Origin: Streptomyces pactum
Lineage (GTDB): Bacteria > Actinomycetota > Actinomycetes > Streptomycetales > Streptomycetaceae
Length of the DNA stretch: 64,000 bases
Reading direction: 5' to 3'
NCBI RefSeq assembly: GCF_002005225.1
Contig: NZ_CP019724.1
Span: 7,606,001 to 7,670,000, forward strand
Positions 1 to 7,319 of this stretch are shown piece by piece. Position 1 is the stretch's first letter, and each line of letters starts with the position of its first letter. The notes below the pieces were generated by a model. That model saw only the letters and a list, made by a program, of their open reading frames with translations, was not told where the DNA came from and did no database searches. The position numbers and the translations under genes are program-made.

Positions 1-1
1 C

Positions 2-238
2 CTGGCCCTGGGGTGGGCGCCGGTGCGCTACCTGCCCGACTTCCTGCACACCGGCGGGGCAGCCGTACTCACCCTGATCGTCGCCGGCGGTCTTCTCTAC
101 AGCGCGGGGGCGGTCGTCTACGCCCTGCAGCGTCCCGACCCCTCACCGCGTTGGTTCGGCTTCCACGAGGTCTTCCACGCCCTGACCGTGGCAGCGTTCA
201 CCGCGCACTACATCGCCATCTCGCTCGCCGCCTACTGA
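2..238 (+). CDS. hemolysin III family membrane protein, C-terminal part
   Basis: The reading frame is open from the window edge, so the N-terminus lies upstream. About 78 residues remain, containing two hydrophobic segments (near GGAAVLTLIVAGGLLYSAGAV and VFHALTVAAFTAHYIAI). The string FGFHEVFHALTV, with its conserved histidines, is the C-terminal signature of the hemolysin III / TrhA (YqfA) family, a subgroup of the PAQR-like seven-helix membrane proteins. The protein sits in the cytoplasmic membrane. The family is annotated as putative hemolysin, but its role in actinomycetes is unclear and haemolysis should not be assumed. Confidence 0.85.
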   Translation: MALGWAPVRYLPDFLHTGGAAVLTLIVAGGLLYSAGAVVYALQRPDPSPRWFGFHEVFHALTVAAFTAHYIAISLAAY

Positions 239-635
239 CCGACGCAAGGATTCCGTCCCGCGCCGCCCGCCGCAGGGCGCCGAGGTATCGCGCGGCTCGC
301 GCAAGCCGTCCGTCCCCCCGCGGCCCCGAGGAACGACCCAGGCGCGGCATCCGGAACAGTCCTCGAGCCGTCGCCCCGCCAGGTGACAGGCGTGGACTCT
401 CGCCTCCGCTCGCCATGCCCGGGTCCGTGGGTGACGGTGGCGCCGGCCGTGAGGCGACGGGCCATGTGCCGGCCGAGACGCCCTCGCGGTTGGCCTTCGA
501 CCAGGCAGGTAACGCTTACGGGCGCAAAAGCGGCAGAATCACAGGATCTGCGAATGGAGTAAATCTGCCATGACCGCTGTAGACATCGGGGAGAGTGGAA
601 GCTAGGGTTGTCCGCGTAGCCAAGAAGTCGAAGGG

Positions 636-660
636 CCCGGGCAGAGATGAACTGCCCGGG
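636..660 (+). repeat. 9-bp perfect hairpin in the leader of the MerR-type gene
   Basis: CCCGGGCAG at 636-644 pairs perfectly with CTGCCCGGG at 652-660 around a 7-nt loop. No U-tract follows, so it may be a terminator-like or leader hairpin. Confidence 0.6.
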
Positions 661-763
661 AGAGCAGGTCAAGCAGGTGCGGCCCGGCAGCCCTGCCCTC
701 CCAGGCGGGACCTGCGGACACAAAGGCCGGCGCAGTCAGCCGGTTGATGGTGGTGAAAGCTCG

Positions 764-793
764 GGGCCCGGGCGCCAGTGGGCGTCCGGGCCC
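764..793 (+). repeat. 13-bp hairpin upstream of the MerR-type gene
   Basis: Bases 764-776 pair with 781-793 over 13 positions (one G-U pair) around the tetraloop AGTG. The hairpin ends 28 nt before the start codon at 822, close to its ribosome-binding site (AGAAGAGG). It could attenuate transcription or limit translation. Confidence 0.6.
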
Positions 794-821
794 TCCGACG
801 CGTCCCCGGAAGAAGAGGTCT

Positions 822-1151
822 ATGCCCCCTGCCAGTACCCGCCCCACCACACCTCTCGATGACGACGACTACCCCGCCTACACGATGGGCCGGGCCGCCG
901 ACATGCTCGGCACCACCCCCGCCTTCCTCCGTGCCCTGGGCGAACACCGACTGATCACCCCACTGCGCTCCGAAGGCGGCCACCGCCGCTACTCCCGCTA
1001 CCAGTTGCGCATCGCCGCCCGCGCCCGCGAACTCGTCGACGCCGGCACCGCCGTCGAAGCCGCCTGCCGCATCATCATCCTCGAGGACCAACTCGAAGAA
1101 GCCCAGCGCATCAACGAGGAACTCCGCGCGGCACACGACCCCGCCCAGTAG
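822..1151 (+). CDS. MerR-type helix-turn-helix protein
   Basis: 109 aa. I chose ATG 822 because AGAAGAGG lies just upstream. Residues ~22-70 form a MerR-like winged helix (YTMGRAADMLGTTPAFLRALGE, then GGHRRYSRYQL), followed by a helix and a coiled-coil-like tail (EDQLEEAQRINEELRAA). The usual metal- or ligand-binding C-terminal domain of MerR proteins is absent, so this is a minimal DNA-binding protein like many small actinobacterial regulators. Target genes are unknown. The long hairpin-rich leader suggests post-transcriptional control. It is also possible that the protein dimerises through the tail and acts as a BldC-like architectural regulator; that is inference. Confidence 0.75.
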   Translation: MPPASTRPTTPLDDDDYPAYTMGRAADMLGTTPAFLRALGEHRLITPLRSEGGHRRYSRYQLRIAARARELVDAGTAVEAACRIIILEDQLEEAQRINEELRAAHDPAQ

Positions 1152-1254
1152 TCGAAGCCCTCGGCCTGACACCTGCTCCACGGCCGGCACCAGGCAGGTG
1201 GATCATTCACCCGCGTTCTCGCTGCGGCGGGCCGACTGCGTCCCGGCAGGAGTC

Positions 1255-1731
1255 CTACGGGGGCGGTATCGAGCGGCCCGCCCAGTCCGGAGCCGGTTCG
1301 GTCAGGTCGGTGAAGCGGTGCCGGACCGTGTCGGGGAACTCGGCGGCCCGGCCCGCCCGTTGGTCGACATGGACCGCGAGCAGCTCGGTGGTCGCCACCG
1401 GGGCCGCCTCGGGCGTCGGCTCCGTCTCCGGTTCGGACACCACGTACATCTCGTGCACGAAGTGGGTCTTGCGCGCCGCCGCTCCCAGCACACGCGTGCG
1501 TATCGACAGATGGGCGGCCTCGGGCACGTCCCGGAGAAAGCGGATGTGGGACTCGACCGTGTAGAGGGAGCAGCCCGTGGACTCGCGGTAGCCGGAGTCC
1601 AGGCCCGTCTCGATCATCAGCGCGTCCGTGGCATGGCCGAAGACGAGCACGTAGAACGCCTCGCTCATATGGCCGTTGTAGTCGATCCACTCCCGGCGGA
1701 CCGTGCTGTGGAACAGAGGGAGTCTCGTCAT
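1255..1731 (-). CDS. hotdog thioesterase of the carnitine operon
   Basis: 158 aa. The sequence MTRLPLFHSTVRREWIDYNGHMSEA contains the DYNGHMS-type active-site segment of 4-hydroxybenzoyl-CoA-type hotdog thioesterases. It is the last gene of the carnitine operon and its ATG overlaps the stop of the dehydrogenase gene (ATGA), so translation is coupled. In some rhizobial carnitine dehydrogenases a thioesterase domain is fused to the C-terminus; here the same pair is split into two genes. The likely substrate is betainyl-CoA, released as glycine betaine plus CoA. Cytoplasmic. Pathway assignment rests on context and family knowledge. Confidence 0.8.
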   Translation of the reverse strand: MTRLPLFHSTVRREWIDYNGHMSEAFYVLVFGHATDALMIETGLDSGYRESTGCSLYTVESHIRFLRDVPEAAHLSIRTRVLGAAARKTHFVHEMYVVSEPETEPTPEAAPVATTELLAVHVDQRAGRAAEFPDTVRHRFTDLTEPAPDWAGRSIPPP

Positions 1732-2759
1732 CGGGAGTCCTCCTCGCGGTCCAGGCGGCCGGTGGCGCGCAGTACTTCGATGACGCCCCGGTCGCGTTCG
1801 GTCACCAGGTCCGCGATGGAGCGGCCGTCCGCCGCCTCGTCGCAGCCCGCCACCACGGCGTCGTACAGCTCCTTGTCCAGCTCCGGCGCTTCGAGGCGGG
1901 TCCACGGCGACTTCAGGGACGGTCCGAAGTGGTCCAGCATGTGCGCCATGCCGCCCTCGCCGCCCGCGAGCGCGAACGTCAGCATCGGCCCCATCACCGC
2001 CCAGCGCAGCCCCGGGCCCTCGGTGATCGACAGGTCGATGTCCCGGACCGTCGCCTCGCCGCTCGCGACCATGTGCAGCGCCTCCCGCCACAGGGCCTCC
2101 TGGAGGCGGTTGGCGATGAAGCCCGGTACCTCGTTGTCCATCGTGATGACGGACTTGCCGGCGACCTCGTAGAACCGGGCGGCCCAGGCGACCGCCGTCG
2201 CGTCGGTGCGCTCGCCGCCGACGACCTCGACGAGCGGGATGAGATAGGGCGGGTTGAACGGGTGGCCGACGACCAGGCGCGACGGGTCCGCGGCCGTCGT
2301 CTGCATGTCGGTCATCGGATAGCCGGAGGTGGAGGAGGCGATGACGACGCCGGGCGGTGTCGCCGAGTCCAGGCGGGCCAGCAGATCGCGCTTGAGGTCG
2401 AGCTTCTCCGGCGCGCTCTCCTGGACGAACTCGGCTTCGGCCACGGCCTGTTCGAGGGTGTCGGTCACGGTGAGCCGGTCGGCCGACGCGCCCTCGGCGA
2501 GGCCGAGCGAGGTGAGCGCCGGCCACGCCGCGTCGACCAGGCGGCGCAGCTTCCGCCCGGCGTCGGGCGCCGGGTCCCAGGCGGTCACGTCGTAGCCGCG
2601 CGCCAGGAAGTGGGCGACCCAGCCGCCGCCGATGACTCCGGCGCCGACGCAGGCGACGCGGCGGACGTTCTCCGGTGCGGTGAGCTCCGGTGACGTCGTC
2701 TTCGGTGAGGTCGTCCTGGGTGAGGCCGGCTCGGGTGAGGTCGTCTCGGGTGAGGTCAT
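1728..2759 (-). CDS. lcdH: L-carnitine 3-dehydrogenase
   Basis: 343 aa, 3-hydroxyacyl-CoA dehydrogenase fold. A Rossmann motif (GAGVIGGGWVAHF) begins near residue 38, followed by QESAPEKLDLK, SSTSGYPMTDMQ and GHPFNPPYLIPLVEVV, which are typical of carnitine dehydrogenases rather than fatty-acid HADs. It would oxidise L-carnitine to 3-dehydrocarnitine with NAD+. It lies between the BKACE gene (31-bp gap) and the thioesterase gene (4-bp overlap). Residues 2-30 are a low-complexity tail built from TTSPE/TTSPK-like repeats, encoded by near-identical GGTGAGGTCGTC-type DNA units, and look added to the normal start of the fold. A start further inside is possible but none with a better ribosome site was seen. 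Confidence 0.85.
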   Translation of the reverse strand: MTSPETTSPEPASPRTTSPKTTSPELTAPENVRRVACVGAGVIGGGWVAHFLARGYDVTAWDPAPDAGRKLRRLVDAAWPALTSLGLAEGASADRLTVTDTLEQAVAEAEFVQESAPEKLDLKRDLLARLDSATPPGVVIASSTSGYPMTDMQTTAADPSRLVVGHPFNPPYLIPLVEVVGGERTDATAVAWAARFYEVAGKSVITMDNEVPGFIANRLQEALWREALHMVASGEATVRDIDLSITEGPGLRWAVMGPMLTFALAGGEGGMAHMLDHFGPSLKSPWTRLEAPELDKELYDAVVAGCDEAADGRSIADLVTERDRGVIEVLRATGRLDREEDSR

Positions 2760-2790
2760 GAGAGGGATCGATCCTTCGTCGTGGGGCGGA

Positions 2791-3684
2791 CTACTTGCGC
2801 GGCTCGAGGCCGAGCGCGGTGCGGGCCTCGTCCGGTGTCGCGACGCGTGCGCCGATCGACTCGGTGAGGGTCACCGCCCGTTCGACGAGCTGGGCGTTGG
2901 TCGCCTTGTTGCCCTTGCCGAGGTACAGGTTGTCCTCCAGGCCCACGCGGACGTGCCCGCCGAGCAGGATCGACTGCGCGACCCACGGCATCTGCATCCG
3001 GCCGAGCGCGAAGCTCGCCCAACGCGCGCCTTCCGGCAGCATGTTGACCATCGACTGGAGCACTCCGGGGTCCGCCGGCGCGCCCCACGGGATGCCCATG
3101 CACAGTTGGAACACGGTCGGGTCGTCGAGCAGGCCCTCCGCGAGCAACTGCTTGGCGAACCAGAGCTGACCCGTGTCGAAGATCTCCAGCTCGGGACGCA
3201 CGCCCAGCTCCTGGATGCGCCGCGCGCCCGCGCGCAGCATGTCGGGCGTCGAGACGTAGAGGTTCGAGCCGTCGCCGAAGTTGAGCGAGCCGCAGTCCAG
3301 CGTGCAGATGTCGGGGAGCAGGTCCTCGACGTGCGGAAGGCGCTCCAGACCGCTGACGAGGTCGGTGCCGGGGAGGTGGGTGAGCGGGTCGTCCGGGTCG
3401 ATGACCAGATCGCCGCCCATGCCGGCGGTGAGGTTGATGACGACGTCGGTGCCGGTCTCCTTGACGCGCTCGACGACCTCCCGGTACAGCCTCGGGTCGC
3501 GGGACGGATCGCCGGTCTCCGGATCGCGTACGTGAATGTGGACGACGGCCGCTCCGGCGGCGGCCGCCTCCACGGCGTTCCGGGCTATCTGCTCCGGAGT
3601 GACAGGGACGTGGGGGCTCTTGCGGACGGTGTCGCCGGCGCCGGTGAGCGCGCAGGTGATGATGACGTTCTCGGTCATGGGCAT
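2791..3684 (-). CDS. beta-keto acid cleavage enzyme (BKACE), dehydrocarnitine type
   Basis: 297 aa. ATG 3684 is preceded by GGGAGG. The protein shows the BKACE (formerly DUF849) pattern: [11 protein letters not shown] at the N-terminus, [12 protein letters not shown] with the zinc-binding Hx[12 protein letters not shown], and [16 protein letters not shown] near the C-terminus. BKACE enzymes condense a beta-keto acid with acetyl-CoA to give acetoacetate and a new CoA ester. Beside a carnitine dehydrogenase the substrate should be 3-dehydrocarnitine, giving betainyl-CoA and acetoacetate. It is the first enzymatic gene of the operon, 87 bp downstream of the regulator gene. The specificity is inferred from context. 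Confidence 0.85.
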   Translation of the reverse strand: MPMTENVIITCALTGAGDTVRKSPHVPVTPEQIARNAVEAAAAGAAVVHIHVRDPETGDPSRDPRLYREVVERVKETGTDVVINLTAGMGGDLVIDPDDPLTHLPGTDLVSGLERLPHVEDLLPDICTLDCGSLNFGDGSNLYVSTPDMLRAGARRIQELGVRPELEIFDTGQLWFAKQLLAEGLLDDPTVFQLCMGIPWGAPADPGVLQSMVNMLPEGARWASFALGRMQMPWVAQSILLGGHVRVGLEDNLYLGKGNKATNAQLVERAVTLTESIGARVATPDEARTALGLEPRK

Positions 3685-3771
3685 ACGGGGGCCTCCCGGG
3701 ATCTTGCCGCTTCGGCGATGGCGGAGCGGGTGCGGGTGCGGGGCAGGGGCGGACTTTTGCGGCCTTGTGGG

Positions 3772-4629
3772 CTACGGAGCCAGAATCGTGTGGGTGACGT
3801 GGGCGGTCAGTGCCGCGTGCATCGCGTCCGCGGCACTGTCGGACGACGGGCCGCTCACCGACAGGACGTGGGTCGCCAGGCCGTCGATCAGCGCGGTCAG
3901 CGTCAGTGCCGCGGCCTGCGGATCGACCCCGGCGCGGAACACGCCCTGACCGACACCTCGGCGTACGACGTCGGCGACGGTCTCCCGCCACTGCCGGTAG
4001 TACTCGGAGTGCAGCCGGCCCACCGCCGTGGAGCGCGCGGCCTCGGCCCACAGGTCGAGCCACACCGCCCACTGGCGGCGCTGCTGCGCGGTGCGCGGTG
4101 TCTGCAGCGCGATGAGCTGGCGCAGCTCCGCCGCCGCGTCGTCCGCCTCGGCGAGACGGGCGGCACGGCGTGCGGTGTCCTCGTCCATGCACCAGCGCAC
4201 GGCCGCCTCCAGGAGTTCGGCGCGGCCGGGGAAGTGGTAGTGGATCGTGGCGCTGCTGGTGGCGCAGGCGCGGGCGATGTCGGCGACCCGCACCGCGTGG
4301 AAGCCGTGCTCCGCGATCAGCCGGACGGTCTCGCGAACGATCTGCAGCGGTCGCCCGCCCTCGACGCCGGCGGCCGGCGCCGTGTCCTTCTCGCGGGGCC
4401 GGGTGCCGAGCAGCCAGCCCGCGTCGATGCGGCCCTCGTCGGCGATCCGCGCCAGCTCCGCGGCCGTGAAGCGGCGGGTGCCGCTCAGCGAACGCGACAG
4501 TTTGGACGGATCCATGACGACACGGCGCGCGAACTCACGCTGGCTGACGCCCGCCTCCGCGATGACCTCGCGGACGCGGGCGGCGGTGTCGGCGGTCGGT
4601 GCGCCGTCGAGGACGTCGTCGGTTTCCAC
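3772..4629 (-). CDS. hybrid XRE-TetR transcriptional regulator of the carnitine operon
   Basis: 285 aa with two DNA-binding modules. Residues ~16-65 look like an XRE/lambda-repressor HTH (EAGVSQREFARRVVMDPSKL, then GTRRFTAAELARIAD). Residues ~92-140 form a TetR HTH (IVRETVRLIAEHGFHAVRVADIA, then SATIHYHFPGRAELLEAAV), followed by a helical TetR ligand-binding domain. It leads the operon on the same strand, so autoregulation together with the carnitine genes is likely. An inverted repeat GTGTTG-N9-CAACAC lies 20-40 bp upstream of the start. The likely effector is carnitine, dehydrocarnitine or a CoA ester; that is inference. Confidence 0.82.
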   Translation of the reverse strand: METDDVLDGAPTADTAARVREVIAEAGVSQREFARRVVMDPSKLSRSLSGTRRFTAAELARIADEGRIDAGWLLGTRPREKDTAPAAGVEGGRPLQIVRETVRLIAEHGFHAVRVADIARACATSSATIHYHFPGRAELLEAAVRWCMDEDTARRAARLAEADDAAAELRQLIALQTPRTAQQRRQWAVWLDLWAEAARSTAVGRLHSEYYRQWRETVADVVRRGVGQGVFRAGVDPQAAALTLTALIDGLATHVLSVSGPSSDSAADAMHAALTAHVTHTILAP

Positions 4630-4648
4630 GGGCCACGACCCTAGGCGC

Positions 4649-4669
4649 GTGTTGCGGAAAACTCAACAC
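4649..4669. promoter_or_regulatory. candidate operator of the XRE-TetR regulator
   Basis: GTGTTG (4649-4654) and CAACAC (4664-4669) form a perfect 6-bp inverted repeat with a 9-bp spacer in an AT-rich pocket just upstream of the regulator start. Size and place fit a TetR-type operator. Confidence 0.5.
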
Positions 4670-4710
4670 TATCGGAGAGAGAAGTACTGGTTAAACGCCC
4701 AATTGAGATC

Positions 4711-4730
4711 CTGACTGGTGTGCCAGTCAG
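4711..4730. repeat. perfect 8-bp inverted repeat
   Basis: CTGACTGG (4711-4718) and CCAGTCAG (4723-4730) flank TGTG. It lies between the regulator promoter and the SDR remnant and could be a second operator half or a terminator for the remnant genes read on the minus strand. Confidence 0.5.
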
Positions 4731-4761
4731 GAGTGCAACGCCCTGTGACCCCGGTCCGGCA

Positions 4762-4920
4762 TCAGCCGCGCAGGGCGTCGAAGACGGACGTGACGCCGCC
4801 GCACGCGGTCAGGCCGCCGTCGAGGGTGAGGGCCTCGGCTTCGGCGGCGCCCTGCCCGCGGGCGGCGCCGGTGACGACGACGACCTCGCCGGGCGGCCTC
4901 TCGGCGTGCGGGCCGCTCAC
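4762..4920 (-). pseudogene. SDR family oxidoreductase remnant with in-frame internal deletion
   Basis: A 52-codon frame starts at GTG 4920 (overlapping the stop of the FAH remnant) and stops at 4762. It begins like a short-chain dehydrogenase (GEVVVVTGAARGQGAAEAEAL, the TGxxxGxG cofactor loop) and then jumps directly to LDGGLTACGGV, the usual C-terminal end of SDR proteins. About 200 residues of the core, including the Ser-Tyr-Lys catalytic triad, are missing, so it cannot be an active enzyme. Confidence 0.7.
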
Positions 4921-5112
4921 GGCCGCTCCCGGGACCGGCGCCGGCCGGACGGCAGTGGGACGGGCTCCACGCCGGGGACGACGGTGCTGGTGAGGGCGCC
5001 GATGCCCTCGACGGTGAGGGTGACGGTGTCGCCGGGCTTCAGCGGGGGCGGGAACTGCTCACCGCGCCGGCCCCAGAGTTCGGCGAGGCAGCCGCCGTTG
5101 CCGCAGGTGCTA
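4917..5112 (-). pseudogene. fumarylacetoacetate hydrolase family, C-terminal remnant
   Basis: On the minus strand the frame reads CGNGGCLAELWGRRGEQ, then PPPLKPGDTVTLTVEGIG and TSTVVPGVEPVPLP, the C-terminal part of FAH-family hydrolases. Upstream of about 5112 similarity stops abruptly, so the first ~220 residues are lost. The stop overlaps the SDR remnant start by GTGA, showing the two once formed an operon, probably for breakdown of an aromatic or sugar-acid compound. Confidence 0.7.
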
Positions 5113-5687
5113 CCTCGCGGGCGGCGACCGGGAGGCCACCGAGGCCCTGCCCGTCTTCGGTGACCTCGAACACCTGGCCCCGACTTTCGGAGCCACCCCC
5201 TGGCATCCCCAGGAGCACGAACTCGTCCACCGCGTCGCGGAGTTCGGACGGCATGGGACGAGGGGGGCCGCGCCGGGGCCGTCGAGTCACTGCGCGCCTG
5301 AGCGACCGCCGTCGAGCGGGCCCCGGCCACCATCCGCGGCGGTGCCGTGCAGGAGGGGTTCACCGTCGACGCGGCTTTCTGGCCGGACGCCACGGAGTGG
5401 TGGGGCAAGGCGACGGTCGCGATGGTCGACGCCTCCCGTCGGGCTGGTGCGCAGCACGGCGTCGAGCTGCGGGTCGGCGGGCGGCAGCGGAGCGCCGGCG
5501 CCCCGCTCGGCGGCTGCCGCCCGCTGACCCGGCGCGCCCGCCGCTAAGAGAGGGGTGACGACCAGGGCAGCGGTCAGTGCCGCGAGGCTTGTCTACTTCA
5601 TGGGCACAGCCCAGCCCACGGCACCACGCGGCGCAAGGGGCCGTCTCCACGAAGGCGTGCCGAAGCGGTGACAGTACCGGAGGGGTT
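5113..5687. other. unresolved debris between the FAH remnant and the nfeD promoter
   Basis: No intact gene. On the plus strand two short pieces look protein-like: one around 5112-5240 (EATEALPVFGDLEHLAPTF) and one around 5348-5445 (QEGFTVDAAFWPDATEWW). They lie in different contexts and I could not assign them to a family. They probably belong to the same decayed zone as the FAH and SDR remnants. Confidence 0.4.
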
Positions 5688-5714
5688 CTGTTTTCCTGGA
5701 AGAAGGTAAAACAG
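5688..5714. promoter_or_regulatory. inverted repeat in the nfeD-SPFH promoter
   Basis: CTGTTTT (5688-5694) and AAAACAG (5708-5714) form a perfect 7-bp inverted repeat, extendable inward as CTGTTTTCCT against AGGTAAAACAG with one base out of register. It sits in a rare AT-rich pocket 52-78 bp before the nfeD start and may be an operator. Confidence 0.5.
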
Positions 5715-5765
5715 AGGTATACGCCCAGCCATTCGCGCGCCCACACCTTCCAGGAGGGGGTCGTA

Positions 5766-6197
5766 ATGGATCCATGGCTGATCTGGTTGATCGTCGCAGC
5801 GGTTCTGATCGTGGCGGAGATCTTCACTCTCACCGCCGCGCTCGGAATGCTGGGTGCGGCCGCGCTGATCACGGCCGGATCCGCCGCGGCCGGACTTTCG
5901 GCGCCATTCCAGTTCCTGGTGTTCACCGTCGTCGCCACGGTCACGATCATCTTCGTACGCCCCGTCGCGCTGCGCCACGTCCTCCAGCCCCAGAGGGAGC
6001 GATTCGGCGTGGACGCACTGGTCGGAAAGGCCGCCTACGTCGTTACCGAGGTGACGGACATGGAGGGCAGGGTCCGTATCGGCGGCGAGGAATGGACGGC
6101 CCGTTCCTATGACGAGACGCTGGTGATCCCCCGAGGGGCGACCGTCGACGTCATGGAGATCAGCGGATCCACCGCACTCGTCTACCCCCGGGAGTGA
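5766..6197 (+). CDS. NfeD family membrane protein
   Basis: 143 aa. ATG 5766 follows AGGAGGGGG at a good distance. Two or three membrane helices cover residues ~3-65 (LIWLIVAAVLIVAEIFTL and onward), followed by a C-terminal OB-fold domain (LVGKAAYVVTEV, then GRVRIGGEEWTARS). NfeD proteins partner SPFH/stomatin proteins in membrane microdomains. The next gene encodes exactly such a partner and is translationally coupled. This is the short NfeD1b type without the ClpP-like protease domain. The role is probably membrane quality control or lateral organisation, from family knowledge. Confidence 0.9.
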   Translation: MDPWLIWLIVAAVLIVAEIFTLTAALGMLGAAALITAGSAAAGLSAPFQFLVFTVVATVTIIFVRPVALRHVLQPQRERFGVDALVGKAAYVVTEVTDMEGRVRIGGEEWTARSYDETLVIPRGATVDVMEISGSTALVYPRE

Positions 6198-6199
6198 CC

Positions 6200-7246
6200 A
6201 TGGAAGCCTCGGCGTTCCTCATCGCAGGCGTGATCGTAGCGCTGCTCGCGGTCTTCACCGTGGTGCGGGCGGTACGCATCGTGCCCCAGGCCCGTGCCCG
6301 CAACGTCGAACGGCTCGGCCGCTACCACCGCACCCTGAAACCCGGCCTGAGCCTCGTCATTCCCTACATCGATCGCGTCTATCCGGTGATCGATCTGAGG
6401 GAACAGGTCGTCTCCTTCAAACCGCAGCCGGTCATCACCGAGGACAACCTGGTCGTCGAGATCGACACCGTGCTGTATTTCCAGGTCACCGATCCACGCG
6501 CGGCGTTCTACGAGATCGCGAGTTTTCTCCAGGCGGTCGAGCAGCTCACCGTCACCACTTTGCGCAATGTCGTGGGTTCCATGGATCTGGAGAAGACCCT
6601 CACATCACGCGACACCATCAACAGCCAGCTCCGCGGTGTGCTCGACGAGGCCACCGGTAAGTGGGGGCTGCGGGTGAACCGGGTGGAGATCAAGGCCATC
6701 GACCCCCCGCAGTCCATCAAGGACGCGATGCAGAAGCAGATGCGGGCCGAGCGGGACAAGCGGGCCGCGATTCTCGGAGCGGAGGGGCAGCGCCAGTCGC
6801 AGATCCTCACCGCCGAGGGCGACAAGCAGGCCGCCGTCCTGCGCGCGGAGGGCAACCGCACCGCCGAGATCCTCAAGGCCGAGGGACAGTCCCGGGCGAT
6901 CGACGAGGTCTTCCAGGCCGTGCACCGCAACGACCCCGACCCCAAACTCCTCGCCTACCAGTACCTCCAGGTGCTGCCCCAGCTCGCCCAGGGGTCGGGC
7001 AGCACCTTCTGGGTCATCCCCAGCGAGGTCACCTCCGCGCTCCAGGGGGTGTCCCGCGCCTTCACCGAAGCGCTGCCCCAGTCGCCCGCCACCCGCGAGA
7101 AGCCCTCCGACGAGGGCGCCGCCCAGGCCGCCAGCGACACGGCGCAGGCCGCGGAGGCCGCCGCCCAGGCCCTCGCCGACGCGGCCAGGGCCAACGGTGT
7201 GACGTCCGAGGCACAGCGCCCCGCCCCCGTGGCCGAGGACCGGTGA
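6200..7246 (+). CDS. SPFH/Band 7 (stomatin/prohibitin-like) protein
   Basis: 348 aa from ATG 6200; GGGAG at 6190-6194 serves it, while an alternative GTG at 6194 would lie inside that ribosome site. An N-terminal membrane anchor (residues ~5-25) is followed by the SPFH domain (RYHRTLKPGLSLVIPYIDRV, then LREQVVSFKPQPVITEDN) and a helical stretch with EGQRQSQILTAEGDKQAAVL-type repeats typical of QmcA/HflK-like proteins. The tail beyond residue ~300 is alanine-rich and disordered. It overlaps the nfeD end and should work with NfeD as a scaffold for membrane microdomains. Confidence 0.9.
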   Translation: MEASAFLIAGVIVALLAVFTVVRAVRIVPQARARNVERLGRYHRTLKPGLSLVIPYIDRVYPVIDLREQVVSFKPQPVITEDNLVVEIDTVLYFQVTDPRAAFYEIASFLQAVEQLTVTTLRNVVGSMDLEKTLTSRDTINSQLRGVLDEATGKWGLRVNRVEIKAIDPPQSIKDAMQKQMRAERDKRAAILGAEGQRQSQILTAEGDKQAAVLRAEGNRTAEILKAEGQSRAIDEVFQAVHRNDPDPKLLAYQYLQVLPQLAQGSGSTFWVIPSEVTSALQGVSRAFTEALPQSPATREKPSDEGAAQAASDTAQAAEAAAQALADAARANGVTSEAQRPAPVAEDR

Positions 7247-7319
7247 GACCGTCCCCGGGCGACGCGTGGGGCACACTCGGGTGTAAGGGTGTGTCCCTGC
7301 GGATCATTGCGAGGCCCGC

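Larger units (their letters stand above)
239..821. other. intergenic stretch with hairpins, no gene seen
   Basis: Between the hemolysin III gene and the MerR-type gene there are 583 bases with no frame showing recognisable protein sequence. The part around 480-605 is less GC-rich than its surroundings and could hold the promoter of the downstream gene. Two strong inverted repeats follow at 636-660 and 764-793. Together they make a long structured leader if transcription starts near 600. Confidence 0.6.

Noticed and set aside
2632..4644. Very long plus-strand open frame across the carnitine operon
   Set aside because: It is the antisense shadow of minus-strand genes with clear domains; its own sequence is low complexity and lacks motifs.
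7247..7319. Manganese (yybP-ykoY) riboswitch before the TerC gene
   Set aside because: Only 73 bases separate the genes and no matching helices were seen.
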